A stretch of DNA of 64,000 bases. Source: a bacterium. Lineage in GTDB: Bacteria > Hinthialibacterota > Hinthialibacteria > H5-UNCL2. Numbering within the stretch: position 1 is the stretch's first letter; the number at the start of each line of letters is the position of its first letter. The stretch lies in the NCBI GenBank assembly GCA_015075175.1, contig JABTUV010000008.1, forward strand, positions 126,329 through 190,328. The letters run 5' to 3'. Position numbers and translations under genes: made by a program. The notes beneath the pieces are model-generated. The model worked only from the letters and a program-made list of their open reading frames with translations. It was not told the DNA's origin and did no database searches. Of this stretch, positions 52,842 to 61,521 are shown in pieces.

Positions 52842-54479
52842 ATGGCCGAGGCAGAACCGCTGGTCGCGCCGCAGATTGAGGAGTACGAGCGCAGGATCGC
52901 CGATCTGCGCGCCGCCAACGAGGGCCTGCGCGACGCCATCGCCCAGATCGCCGCTTTCCAGCGCCTCTCCAACGTCATCTCCACCACCCTCGAACACGAA
53001 AAGATCGTCGGCCTGCTTCTGGACCTGACCTCGGAGATCGTCGAGTATCGCCGCTGCGTGCTGCTCCTCTACGATGCGGCCAGCAACGTCTTTCGCGCCG
53101 ACATCGGCCGCAACACCGATCCCGCCTGGCTGGAGGACATCCGCAGCGAGGAGGAGGAGGGCATCCTGGCCTGGGTGCTGGCCAAGGGGACGCCGGCGAT
53201 TCTCCCCAACCTGCGCGGCGAAGGCGGGGGAAGCCTCTTGGTACCCCTCTCGGTGGGCGGACAGGGCGTGGGCGTCCTGTATCTGGCCACGGCCTACGGC
53301 GGCAGCGACTACGTGGCCCAACATTTCGAGATGCTGTCGCTTCTGGCCAACCAGGCCGCCGCCGCCATCCTGAATGCGCGGCTGATGAAGTCCGCGGAAG
53401 CCTTCGGCCAGTTCTTGCACAACTGCCTGGACTCCATGCAGGACGGCGTGTTCGTCTTGTCGGGCGGGGACCGCCTGTCGGTGTTGAACCGGCAGGCGCG
53501 CAGCATGCTGGGACTGCCCGACGCGGTGAGGGAGGGCGCCTCGCTTTCCGAGGCGCTGCCGGAGACACTGGTTCAGCAGCTGGAGCCGCAAATCGTGGAC
53601 ACGGTCGTGGGCGGCCAGCCCACCGTGCGCGAGTGCGAGATCCCCGTGGGCGGCCGTTCCCTGCCGCTCTTGGTCACCCTGACCAGTCTCCACAATCCCG
53701 AGGGACGCCGCGACGGCTTCATCGGCGTGCTGCGCGACCTCACCCAGACCCGCGAGCTGGCCCAGTTGCGTGAATTGGACGAGGTCAAGAACGAATTCGT
53801 CTCCAACGTCTCGCACGAACTGCGCACCCCGCTCACGTCCATCAAGGCGTACACCGAAACCCTCCTGGACAGCGTGGGCGCCGACGACGTTGAAACCCGG
53901 CGCGAGTTCCTCTCCATCATCAACGAGGAGTGCGACCGCCTTACGCGGCTGATCGGCGACTTGCTCAGTCTCTCGCGCATCCAGCGGGGCAAACTGGAGT
54001 TTCACATGGCCGAGCACGATCTGCTGGCCCTGGCGCGGCGCGTGATGGACGCCTGCGCCGTGGATGCTCCCAGACACCGCCTCACCCTCAGCGCGCCGGA
54101 CTCGCTGCCCCCCATGCGCTTTGACGCCGACAAGATGTCGCAGGTTTTCTACAACCTGGTCGGCAACGCCATCAAGTATTCGCCCGCCGGGGGCAAGGTG
54201 GAAGTCGAAATCGTGCCCCGCGAGGACGGAATTGAAGTGGTGGTCGCCGACGAGGGCATCGGACTGGCCCCGCACGACCTGGAAAAGGTGTTTGACAAGT
54301 TTTATCGCGTCAACTCGACGAGTACGGCGACCATCGGCGGCACGGGGTTGGGACTCTCGATTACGCGCTTCATCGTGGAGGCGCACGGCGGGCGCATTTG
54401 GGCGGAGAGTGAACTGGGGAAGGGCAGCCGCTTCAGATTCGTGCTCCCCTTGGCCGGGGCGCGCGCGGGAGGACGATGA
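52842..54479 (+). CDS. GAF-PAS sensor histidine kinase
   Basis: 545 residues from ATG 52842 (in-frame GTG at 52833 is possible). N-terminal coiled coil, GAF domain about 35-175, and PAS about 190-305 ([20 protein letters not shown]). HisKA carries His325 ([20 protein letters not shown]). HATPase_c has [31 protein letters not shown] and GTGLGLSI. No TM, so cytoplasmic. It probably phosphorylates the stand-alone receiver 2.3 kb upstream, inferred only from proximity. The next gene starts immediately (ATG 54481). Confidence 0.93.
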   Translation: MAEAEPLVAPQIEEYERRIADLRAANEGLRDAIAQIAAFQRLSNVISTTLEHEKIVGLLLDLTSEIVEYRRCVLLLYDAASNVFRADIGRNTDPAWLEDIRSEEEEGILAWVLAKGTPAILPNLRGEGGGSLLVPLSVGGQGVGVLYLATAYGGSDYVAQHFEMLSLLANQAAAAILNARLMKSAEAFGQFLHNCLDSMQDGVFVLSGGDRLSVLNRQARSMLGLPDAVREGASLSEALPETLVQQLEPQIVDTVVGGQPTVRECEIPVGGRSLPLLVTLTSLHNPEGRRDGFIGVLRDLTQTRELAQLRELDEVKNEFVSNVSHELRTPLTSIKAYTETLLDSVGADDVETRREFLSIINEECDRLTRLIGDLLSLSRIQRGKLEFHMAEHDLLALARRVMDACAVDAPRHRLTLSAPDSLPPMRFDADKMSQVFYNLVGNAIKYSPAGGKVEVEIVPREDGIEVVVADEGIGLAPHDLEKVFDKFYRVNSTSTATIGGTGLGLSITRFIVEAHGGRIWAESELGKGSRFRFVLPLAGARAGGR

Positions 54480-54480
54480 G

Positions 54481-56439
54481 ATGGCGCCCGCGCCCCCCGC
54501 GTCGTCAAACCTGCGCGAGGAACGGATGTCGCGGGAGGACAAGGTCCGCCTGATCGCGGACAACCTGTTCCATCCCGAGGTGGAGCGGCGCCTGGCCGCC
54601 ATCCGCAGCGTCGGCGGCTCGCGCGATCCCTGGCTGTGCCGGCTGCTCTTGTACAAGACGGCGGACGCGGAGCGCGCGGTCGCCAAGGAAGCGGAGGCGG
54701 CGTTGCGCGAGCGCGGCGCCGACCTGACGGCGCTCTACCTGGCCGAGATGCACAGCCCGCACGTGGACGTGCGCGCCGCCGCGGTGCGGCTCCTGGGCCA
54801 GGTGGCCGAGCTGGAGCATCTCCCCCAACTGTGCCGCCGCCTCTTTGACTATCACGTCAGCGTGCGCGACGCCGCCCGTACCGCCCTGCGGCGCGTGGTC
54901 GAGCGCAATCGCCGCACCGCCGACGACCCCGCCGCCCGCCGCCTCGTGGCCCGCGCGCTCGCCCTCTTCGGCGACCTCTGCGGCAGCCTGGACATGGGCG
55001 CCCGCCATCTCGCCCTCGACCTCATGCTCCAGTTCGGACGCTTCTTCCCCGACCAGTTCTGGGACATCTATCTCAGGCTGGACGAACGCCGCCGCAAGCT
55101 GCTCCATCTCGAGCTGTTGCGCCACAAGACGGTCGAATCCACCGCCCTCATCTATCGCGGCATGTGTCATTCCCATCCCGAGATCGCCGCCGCCATGGCC
55201 CGATTGATCTTCAACAACATGGACCAGGAGGACTTCAACGTGCATCTGGAGGTGGCGGCGGGCCTGCCCGCGGAGGAGCAACGGCGCGTGGCCGAACTCT
55301 ACCGCGAGCATCAGATTCTGCCCAAACTCCTGCGCATCGCCGGCTGGCTGCGCCAGAACGCCCGCCTCATGCTCATCCGCCTCCTCGGATACCTGGAGGC
55401 GATGCAGTTCCGCGACTTCTTCGTGGACTGCCTCAACCTGACCGACCGCGAGACCCGCCTGGCCATCCTGCGCATCGGCGAGCAGTATCCGCTGGAGATT
55501 CCGCGCGAAAAGCTCCTGCAACTGCTGAGAGAGGGGGACAGCGAGCTGACCGTGGGCGTGTGCGCCTACCTGGAGGCGCGGGGCACCTTCGAGATGGTGC
55601 GGGACGTCACGCCGTTCTTTTCGTCCGACGAGGAGCGGGTGCGGCGGGCGGCGCTGGCCGCCGTGTTCCGCATCAGCCGAGACTATCTCCTGGACCGCTA
55701 CGACCGCTTGAAACCGTCGGCGCGCGCGGACCTGGCGCGTTTTCTGCTCAAGATGAACGAGCGCTTCGCCGAGGAGCTGGTCGCCCGCTTGGACGCGATG
55801 GAGGAGGATGAGCGGCTGCGCAACGTGGAGATCGTCACGCTCATTGCCGACGAGCCGCGCGTGCGCCGCGTGCTGGAGGCGCTCCTGGCGCATCCCGATG
55901 AGAAAGTGCGCGCCACCGCGACCGCGGCGCTGGCCAACCTTGTGGGCGACGACAAGCTGGCGGTCTTGCGGCCGCTTCTCTCCGACCCGGACAGCCGCGT
56001 GCGCGCCAACGCCATCCAGGAGCTGCCCGACGACGCGGCGGACGCCGAGATTCGCGCGCTCCTGGCCGAATCGGCCCGCAGCGAGCACAACCGCGAGCGC
56101 GCCAACGCCATCAGCAAGCTCCTGGCGATGGGCGCGCGCGAGCATGAAAGCGATCTCCTGGAGATGCTGGAATCGCCCGATCCGTGGGTGCGCGCGAGCG
56201 GGCTGTGGGCGCTGTCGCGCAGCCGGGCGCCGGACCTTCTCTCCCATGCGCGCGCCGGCCTCTCCGATCCCAGCCCCGCCGTGCGCCGCATGGCGCTTCT
56301 GGCTCTCGGCGTCCATGCCCCCGTCGACGAAGTGCGCGGCTTCACGCACTATCTGGCCGACGGGGACGCCTCCGTGCGGCGCGCCGCCCGCGACGTCTTG
56401 CGCGACCGCCTCAAGATCGACTACGAAGTCGCCCCATGA
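54481..56439 (+). CDS. HEAT-repeat scaffold protein
   Basis: 652 residues, soluble. Helical HEAT-like repeats cover most of the protein, with clear examples: ERRLAAIRSVGGSRDP, HVDVRAAAVRLLGQVAELEH, EERVRRAALAAVFRISRDYL, DEKVRATATAALANLVGDDK, DSRVRANAIQELPDDAADAE, DPWVRASGLWALSRSRAPDL and SPAVRRMALLALGV. The N-terminal about 40 residues are a leader without repeats. No enzymatic motif. Such proteins act as binding scaffolds. It is translationally coupled on both sides (kinase before, FlhB-C-like after, ATGA overlap), suggesting it links the kinase module to the export/motility apparatus. Confidence 0.85.
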   Translation: MAPAPPASSNLREERMSREDKVRLIADNLFHPEVERRLAAIRSVGGSRDPWLCRLLLYKTADAERAVAKEAEAALRERGADLTALYLAEMHSPHVDVRAAAVRLLGQVAELEHLPQLCRRLFDYHVSVRDAARTALRRVVERNRRTADDPAARRLVARALALFGDLCGSLDMGARHLALDLMLQFGRFFPDQFWDIYLRLDERRRKLLHLELLRHKTVESTALIYRGMCHSHPEIAAAMARLIFNNMDQEDFNVHLEVAAGLPAEEQRRVAELYREHQILPKLLRIAGWLRQNARLMLIRLLGYLEAMQFRDFFVDCLNLTDRETRLAILRIGEQYPLEIPREKLLQLLREGDSELTVGVCAYLEARGTFEMVRDVTPFFSSDEERVRRAALAAVFRISRDYLLDRYDRLKPSARADLARFLLKMNERFAEELVARLDAMEEDERLRNVEIVTLIADEPRVRRVLEALLAHPDEKVRATATAALANLVGDDKLAVLRPLLSDPDSRVRANAIQELPDDAADAEIRALLAESARSEHNRERANAISKLLAMGAREHESDLLEMLESPDPWVRASGLWALSRSRAPDLLSHARAGLSDPSPAVRRMALLALGVHAPVDEVRGFTHYLADGDASVRRAARDVLRDRLKIDYEVAP

Positions 56440-56735
56440 AAGAGCCCTCCCGTCCCGCCGCCGTGGCCCTGCGTTACGACCAGGAGAAGGACCGCGCCCC
56501 CAGGGTCGTGGCCTCCGGTCGCGGTGAGGTCGCCCGCCGCATCCTGGAACTGGCCCGCCTGCACAACGTCCCCATCCGCGAGGACGCCGATCTATTGGAA
56601 CTGCTCCTGGCGCTCAACCTGGGCGCGGAAATCCCCGAGAAACTCTACGTCGCCGTGGCGGAGGTATTGGCGTTTGTCTATCGGCTGAACCAAGTTACAG
56701 GCCTGCCCGGAACAGACAGCCGAACTGTCGAGTAG
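56436..56735 (+). CDS. Stand-alone FlhB C-terminal-domain homologue (FlhX/YlqH-like)
   Basis: 99 residues. AAVALRYDQEKDRAPRVVAS-GRGEVARRILELARLHNVPI, then LNLGAEIPEKLYVAVAEVLA-FVYRLN, matches the half of FlhB after the cleavage site (VALRY....APRV.A.G...A..I...A....VPI). It lacks the TM part and the NPTH Asn. In other bacteria such proteins (FlhX, YlqH) can supplement FlhB-C. The last 12 residues (after RLNQ) read into a repeat. It overlaps the HEAT gene by four bases (ATGA), so it belongs to the signalling cluster rather than to the flagellar cluster. Function here unknown. Confidence 0.85.
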   Translation: MKEPSRPAAVALRYDQEKDRAPRVVASGRGEVARRILELARLHNVPIREDADLLELLLALNLGAEIPEKLYVAVAEVLAFVYRLNQVTGLPGTDSRTVE

Positions 56736-56826
56736 CAATAAGAGAAAACCCGAGTTCTCGAGTAGGCTTAAGAAGAAAACCCGAGTTCTCGAGTAGGCCC
56801 TCTGCGGCCGTATCGAGAGAACGGCG
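56720..56826 (-). repeat. CTCGATA...CTACTCGAGGAC hairpin element, reverse orientation
   Basis: On the minus strand it reads GTTCTCTCGATACGGCCGCA, then GAGGGCCTACTCGAGAACTC, GGGTTTTCTTCTTA. Further partial CTACTCGAGAACTCGGGTTT copies at 56740-56775 follow. It lies between the convergent ends of the FlhB-C-like and PEBP-like genes. A GTGCGCGGTGCGCACCCTAC repeat is next (56841-56862). Confidence 0.85.
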
Positions 56827-56858
56827 TGGCCGCGGGCTCCCGGTGCGCGGTGCGCACC

Positions 56859-57431
56859 CTACCGCTGGTACGTGCCCATCACTTCGGCTTCGTCCAGAAG
56901 TTTGCCCTTGATGGCCGCCAGAAGTTCCTCCTTGGACGCGCCCGCCTTCAGCTTGAGCGGCTCCGACAGCGCATAGAGCTTGAAGTAGTAGCGATGCCGG
57001 CCGTGTCCGGGCGGCGGCATAGGCCCGTTGTAACCCAGCTTGCCCCAGCTGTTCTTGCCCAACTGCGCGCCCGGCAGCTTGGAGATGGCCGCGGGCGAGC
57101 CGATCCCCTCGGACAGTCCGGTCGCCGACGCGGGAATATTATAGACCACCCAGTGCACCCAGGGGTCGGCCCGCGGCGCGTCGGGATCGTCGCAGATGAG
57201 CGCCAGCTCCTTCGTGTCGGCGGGCAGTCCCTTCCACTCCAGCGCGGGCGAGACGTCGGCCCCGTCCCCCGTGTACTTTTTCGGAATCGGTCCACCCGGC
57301 GCAAATGCGCTGCTGGTAATCTGCATGGCTCCGGCCTCCTTCTTGCCTTCTCCGCCGTACGGCGAGTTTATGAGGATGAGTGAGAAGAACGCGAGTGACA
57401 GAATCGGCGTGGCGATGCGTGTCCCGTGCAT
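56859..57431 (-). CDS. PEBP/YbhB-YbcL family protein, exported
   Basis: 190 residues from an ATG at 57431. Signal peptide about 1-27 (ATPILSLAFFSLILINSPYG). Mature part: ITSSAFAPGGPIPKKYTGDG-ADVSPALEW, CDDPDAPRADPWVHWVVYNI-P and GYNGPMPPPGHGRHRYYFKL-YALS. These contain the ligand-site DPDAP, HWV.(Y/W)NIP and GP.PP.G.H.Y motifs of phosphatidylethanolamine-binding-like proteins. An internal Met at residue 36 could start a cytoplasmic form. Bacterial members have no well established substrate. Confidence 0.92.
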   Translation of the reverse strand: MHGTRIATPILSLAFFSLILINSPYGGEGKKEAGAMQITSSAFAPGGPIPKKYTGDGADVSPALEWKGLPADTKELALICDDPDAPRADPWVHWVVYNIPASATGLSEGIGSPAAISKLPGAQLGKNSWGKLGYNGPMPPPGHGRHRYYFKLYALSEPLKLKAGASKEELLAAIKGKLLDEAEVMGTYQR

Positions 57432-57501
57432 TGGACGCCTCCCATCGAGAGGTACGCCATTCTCCCGCCGCGAGCGGCCCCTGTCAAGGGTCCGAGTCGC
57501 A

Positions 57502-57541
57502 TTCGTCCCCTGGGTCTCATACGTTCCCTAGGTCCCATTCT
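57502..57541 (-). repeat. CCCATNGGTCCCATACG-type repeat
   Basis: CGTCCCCTGGGTCTCATACG, then TTCCCTAGGTCCCATTC, lies directly downstream of the glycosyl-phosphate transferase gene. Similar copies are at 58739-58780 (directly downstream of the first oxidoreductase gene) and inside fliK. Confidence 0.72.
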
Positions 57542-57545
57542 CCCT

Positions 57546-58661
57546 CTACCGCACCTTCGCCTCGATGAACTCGAGCACGTAACTGGCCAAAACCGTCGCA
57601 ATCACAAAGTTGACGATGAGGAGTAGCGTGTAGCGGGGATGCAGCTGCGCGGCGATGATGGCCGACAGGCCCAGCACCAGGCTGACGCCGTAGAACACCC
57701 ACACCACGGTGCGATAGGAGAAGCCGAGGTCCAGCAGCCGGTGGTGGAGATGGCTGCGGTCGGCGCGCATCATCGAGCGGCCGGCGCTCCTCCTGCGAAA
57801 GACGGCGGAGAAGACGTCGAAGATGGGCAGTCCCACGGGCAGGAGCAGCGCCAGGAAAGTGGTCCCCTTGCTCGTGCCCACGATGGCGGCGACCGCCAGC
57901 ATGAAGCCGAGAAACATGCTGCCGCAATCGCCCATGAAGATGCGCGCGGGATGGAAGTTGTAGCCCAGAAATCCCAGCGAGGCGGCGAGGATGATGGTGT
58001 AGAGGAGGCTGGCCGCGTGGTCGCCGCCGGCCAGCGAGATGACGAGCAGCGATCCCGCGGCGACCGCGCACACCCCCGCCGCCAGTCCGTCCAACCCGTC
58101 CATGAAGTTGATGGCGTTCGTCAGTCCCACGATCCAGGCGACGGTGACCAGGTACGACAAGAGCGCGGGCAGCGGCAGCACGTCGGTCGCCAGGCCGGTG
58201 ATCTGCGTGATGCGGAATCCGCCCAGATAGACGAGGCTGGCGGCGAGCACTTGCAGGACCAGTTTGACGCGCGCCCGCAGGTTGAAGGCGTCGTCGTAGA
58301 GTCCCGCCCCCGCGAGGATCATCAAGGCGACGAGCAGGTACGAGAACATGCGCGAGAGGTAGCGCAGTCCCGGCTCAGGACCGAGGTCGAGCACGGTCGC
58401 GGCGCCGGGCAGCGAGAAACCCGCGGGGCGCAAGAGATAAAATACTAACAGGCCGGCCGCCAGCGCCACGTAGAAGGTCACGCCGCCGGAGGTCGGCGTC
58501 GCCCGCGCGTGCACCTTGCGCGCCGCCGGCCGATCCACGAGTCCGTGCCGCAACGCGACCGCCCGCACGATCGGCACGCCCACGGCGACCACCGCCAGCG
58601 CGACCAGGAAGACCACCCCCAGACAAGCGGTAAAGGCCACGCGAAAGCCGCCTTCCAGCAA
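57546..58661 (-). CDS. WecA/TagO-type undecaprenyl-phosphate sugar-1-phosphate transferase
   Basis: 371 residues with about ten to eleven TM helices. Family motifs: GLVDRPAARKVHARATPTSG-G at the N-terminus, AGLYDDAFNLRARVKL (DD motif), TNAINFMDGLDGLAAG, FMGDCGSMFLGF and MMRADRSHLHHRLLDLG (HIHH-like loop). These mark the WecA/TagO/WbpL branch rather than MraY. The enzyme starts O-antigen, teichoic-acid-like or other lipid-linked glycans by moving a sugar-1-phosphate (often GlcNAc) from UDP-sugar to undecaprenyl phosphate in the inner membrane. Confidence 0.93.
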   Translation of the reverse strand: MLEGGFRVAFTACLGVVFLVALAVVAVGVPIVRAVALRHGLVDRPAARKVHARATPTSGGVTFYVALAAGLLVFYLLRPAGFSLPGAATVLDLGPEPGLRYLSRMFSYLLVALMILAGAGLYDDAFNLRARVKLVLQVLAASLVYLGGFRITQITGLATDVLPLPALLSYLVTVAWIVGLTNAINFMDGLDGLAAGVCAVAAGSLLVISLAGGDHAASLLYTIILAASLGFLGYNFHPARIFMGDCGSMFLGFMLAVAAIVGTSKGTTFLALLLPVGLPIFDVFSAVFRRRSAGRSMMRADRSHLHHRLLDLGFSYRTVVWVFYGVSLVLGLSAIIAAQLHPRYTLLLIVNFVIATVLASYVLEFIEAKVR

Positions 58662-58738
58662 AGAGTCCCGGCGAAAGCACTATAGCAGTTGCGGGAAGCG
58701 TGTAAAGCGAGGTCAGCGTCGCAGGTTCCGGTGTTCGG

Positions 58739-58780
58739 TTCCCATCGGTCCCATGGGTCCCATACGTCCCATCGCTCTTC
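58739..58780 (-). repeat. CCCATCGGTCCCATGGGTCCCATACG repeat
   Basis: Four CCCAT units (CCCATCGGT, CCCATGGGT, CCCATACGT, CCCATCG) abut the 3' end of the oxidoreductase gene at 58781. Confidence 0.85.
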
Positions 58781-60034
58781 CTATGCGTAGCGGAGTTCCT
58801 CTCCCTCCAGGTAAACCGTGCGGCCGCTCCAGCAGGCTTCCTGGGCGAGCGCGATCGCCGCCATGCCGCGATAGGCCGTCTCGATGTCGCAACTTGTCTT
58901 CTTGCGGCTGCGCATACACTCCATCCACTCGGCCATGTGCAGAATGGTCGAATCCTCGCGGTCGGGCGGCGGTTCCACTTCACGCTGGCGAAAATCGGGC
59001 GAGGCGAAGGCGTGCTGCGGCACGAGGCGCACGCTCCCACGTCCCCCGCCGACCCACAAGTCTCCGCGATGGCAGCGGACCAGCGTAGGCAAGGGCGTGG
59101 CGTTGGCCGTCGTGCTCCACAAGAGCATCAAGTAGTCGCCGTAGTGTATGGATGCCAGCGTGCTGTCGGGCACGGTGCGATCGGGATGGGCGAAGATGCC
59201 GGCCGCGCACGACGCGCTCCTCGGCACGTCCGGCCCGCCCATGGCGTGCGTAATGTACTGAATCACGTGCGCCAACAAATCGGAGATGGGCCCGGCGGAA
59301 AACTGCCGGAACTTGCGCCAGCGGAAGAAATACTCGGGATTGTACTCGGTATAGGGTACCGGCCCCAGAAACGCGCGCCAATCCAGGTTCTCGCCGGGCC
59401 GGGCGTTCCGGTCGATGCCGTAGTTCCACTCGCCCTCGCGGCTGTTGCGGCAGGCGGAAGTCTGCGCCAGGATGCGCGGCCCCAGCGCCTCCCGATGCGC
59501 GAGATACAGCTCGCGCGCCGTTTGCATCCCCGTCGTCTGCACGCCCTGCGTGCCCAGCTGAAACACGCGATCGGATGCTCTGAAGGCGTGATACACCTCG
59601 CGCGCCTGCGCATAGGTCTGCGTCATCGGCTTCTGGCAGTAGACGTCCAGGCCGCAGGCCAGGGCGTCCAGCGCCATGCGGCTGTGCCAATGCTCGGGAG
59701 TCGTAATAATCACGCCGTCCGCCAGCCCGGAGGTGAGAAGCTCCTGGTAGTTCGCAAAGGGCTTGCCGCCGGAGATGCTCGCGGCCTGGTCCAGGCGGGG
59801 TTGGTACACGTCGCAAACGGCCGACACTTCGCAGTTGCAGCGACGGGCCAGGTCGGCCTCGCCCACGATGAAGCGAATCTGCGCCGTGCCCATGCCGCCG
59901 GTCCCAAGGACCCCGATGCGCAGGCGCTGGTTGGCCCCCACGATCCGCCGGTAGCTCCGGGCCGCCATCGGCGGCGGATTCCAGGCAGGCTCCGACTCTC
60001 CGGTCAAGAGCTGGCGACGCGTGGACTTGCGCAT
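58781..60034 (-). CDS. Gfo/Idh/MocA-family oxidoreductase (first copy)
   Basis: 417 residues from ATG 60034 (GGAGGAAT precedes it). The N-terminus MRKSTRRQLLTG has an RR but a weak hydrophobic core, so export is uncertain. The NAD(P)-binding motif is RIGVLGTGGMGTAQIR. TTPEHWHSRMALDALACGLD-VYCQKPMTQT contains the EKP-like catalytic CQKP. The middle part (NSREGEWNYGIDRNARPGEN-LDWRAFLGPVPYTEYNPEYF) is typical of the Planctomycetes/Verrucomicrobia-type subgroup. The substrate, probably a sugar or sugar derivative, is unknown. It shares about half of its residues with the next gene on this strand, so both arose by duplication. Confidence 0.9.
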   Translation of the reverse strand: MRKSTRRQLLTGESEPAWNPPPMAARSYRRIVGANQRLRIGVLGTGGMGTAQIRFIVGEADLARRCNCEVSAVCDVYQPRLDQAASISGGKPFANYQELLTSGLADGVIITTPEHWHSRMALDALACGLDVYCQKPMTQTYAQAREVYHAFRASDRVFQLGTQGVQTTGMQTARELYLAHREALGPRILAQTSACRNSREGEWNYGIDRNARPGENLDWRAFLGPVPYTEYNPEYFFRWRKFRQFSAGPISDLLAHVIQYITHAMGGPDVPRSASCAAGIFAHPDRTVPDSTLASIHYGDYLMLLWSTTANATPLPTLVRCHRGDLWVGGGRGSVRLVPQHAFASPDFRQREVEPPPDREDSTILHMAEWMECMRSRKKTSCDIETAYRGMAAIALAQEACWSGRTVYLEGEELRYA

Positions 60035-60060
60035 TATTCCTCCTCGGGGCGGAACACGCG

Positions 60061-60158
60061 CGGAGTTCAATCTCTAGCTTGCGCGCGGGCAAACTGAAGT
60101 TTGTACTCCGGAGTTCAATCTTTGGCTTGCGCGCGGGCAAACCGACGTTTGGGCTCCG
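60061..60158 (-). repeat. Two GGAGTTCAA...ACTCCG elements between the oxidoreductase genes
   Basis: CGGAGTTCAATCTCTAGCTT and AAACTGAAGTTTGTACTCCG form one unit. A second, more diverged copy follows at 60109-60158. The family is that of 16833, 29961 and 34602. Confidence 0.88.
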
Positions 60159-60159
60159 A

Positions 60160-61504
60160 CTACGCCAGTTGGCCGTCCTTCAGGTACACCGTGCGGCCCG
60201 TGTTGTACGACTCCTGCGCCATGGCGATGGCCGTCATCACGTTGTAGGACGGCTCGATGTGCCAGGTCGGCTTCTTGCGATTACGCATGCAGTCGAACCA
60301 CTCCTGCATGTGGATGACGGTCCCGTCGCGCTCGGGCCGCGGCGTCTCCTCGTTGATCTGCCGGAAGTCCGTCTCCGCTACCCCGCGCTGGGGCGTGATC
60401 TTGATGATCCCCCGCCCGATATCCATCCACAGGTCGCCCTCGTGGCAGCGGATCATGGTGTCCATGAAGGTCGCATTTGCCGTGGAGGTGAAGAGCATCA
60501 TGGTATACGTGCCGTAGTCAATGGAGACCAGCGCCGTGTCAGGCACGGTCCGGTCGTCCATCGGCCCGAAGATGCCGCCCGTGCAGGAGACGCTCTTGGG
60601 AAGCTCGGTCGCCCCCATCACGTAGCAGATGGCGTGCATCTTGTGGGGCAGAAGGTCCGAGATGGGGCCGGCGGAAAACTCCTTGAATTTGCGCCAGCGG
60701 AAGAAGTACTCGGGATTATACTCGATAAAGGGGAGCGGCCCCAGGAACGCCCGCCAGTCCAGATTCTCGCCCGGCTTGGCGTTGGCATCGATCGGGTACT
60801 GCCACTCGCCCTCGCGGCTGTTGCGGCTGTAGCCGGTAGTCACGAGGATGCGCCGCCGCAGCTTCCCCGTCCACCAGCTTCTGATATATCTCGTGCGCCC
60901 GCCAGTAGACCGGCGTCTGCATGTACTGCGTGCCCAGTTGAAAGACGCACTTGGACTTGGAGAAGCGCTCATACATGCGGCGGCAGTCGGCGAAGTCGTG
61001 CGTCATCGGCTTCTGGCAGTAAACGTCCAACCCGCAGGCCTCCGCGTCCAGCGACATCTGGGCGTGCCAGTGCTCGGGACTGGCGATGATGACACCGTCC
61101 ACGAGGCCCGAGGCCAGCAGGTCCTGGTAGTTGTGAAACGGCTTGCCGCCGGAAATCTCCGCCGCCCGCTCCAGCCGCGGCTGGTAAATGTCGCACACGG
61201 CGGTCACCGCGCAGTTAGCCTCCTTGTCCAGGCCGTCGCGCACGATCATGCGAATCTGCGCCGTGCCCATCCCGCCGGTTCCGATCGAACCTACGCGGAT
61301 GCGGTCGTTGGCGCCCAGGATGCGGCTGTACGACTGCGCCGTCATGGGCTTGACCTTCAGCGCCGCGCTGCGCCCGCCCGCCGTCGTGCACCCCGACAGC
61401 GCCGCCCCCGCCAAAAGCGTCCCCGACACCGTCATGAAATCCCGCCGACTGGTTTTCCCCGTCCCCTCCGGCGCCGTAGCCTGGTTCTTGCCCTGCTCGT
61501 CCAT
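60160..61504 (-). CDS. Gfo/Idh/MocA-family oxidoreductase (second copy), twin-arginine signal, one frameshift
   Basis: About 448 residues from ATG 61504 (AGAAGGGA upstream; ATG 61525 possible). A twin-arginine signal TSRRDFMTVSGTLLAGAALS ends in a GC, suggesting a Tat-exported lipoprotein. NAD motif: RVGSIGTGGMGTAQIRM. Catalytic region: SPEHWHAQMSLDAEACGLDV-YCQKPMTHD. A missing base near 60868 shifts the frame, after which VTTGYSRNSREGEWQYPIDA and LDWRAFLGPLPFIEYNPEYF continue. It ends RTVYLKDGQLA, like the first copy (RTVYLEGEELRYA). Tat export of folded, cofactor-bearing oxidoreductases is usual in this subgroup. Confidence 0.88.
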
Positions 61505-61521
61505 TGAAAATCCCTTCTTTC

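Noticed and set aside
51753-54686. Very long antisense open frame (977 codons) over the phosphatase, HDOD and kinase genes
   Set aside because: No protein family resemblance; sense strand carries unambiguous domains. Typical third-position GC artefact.
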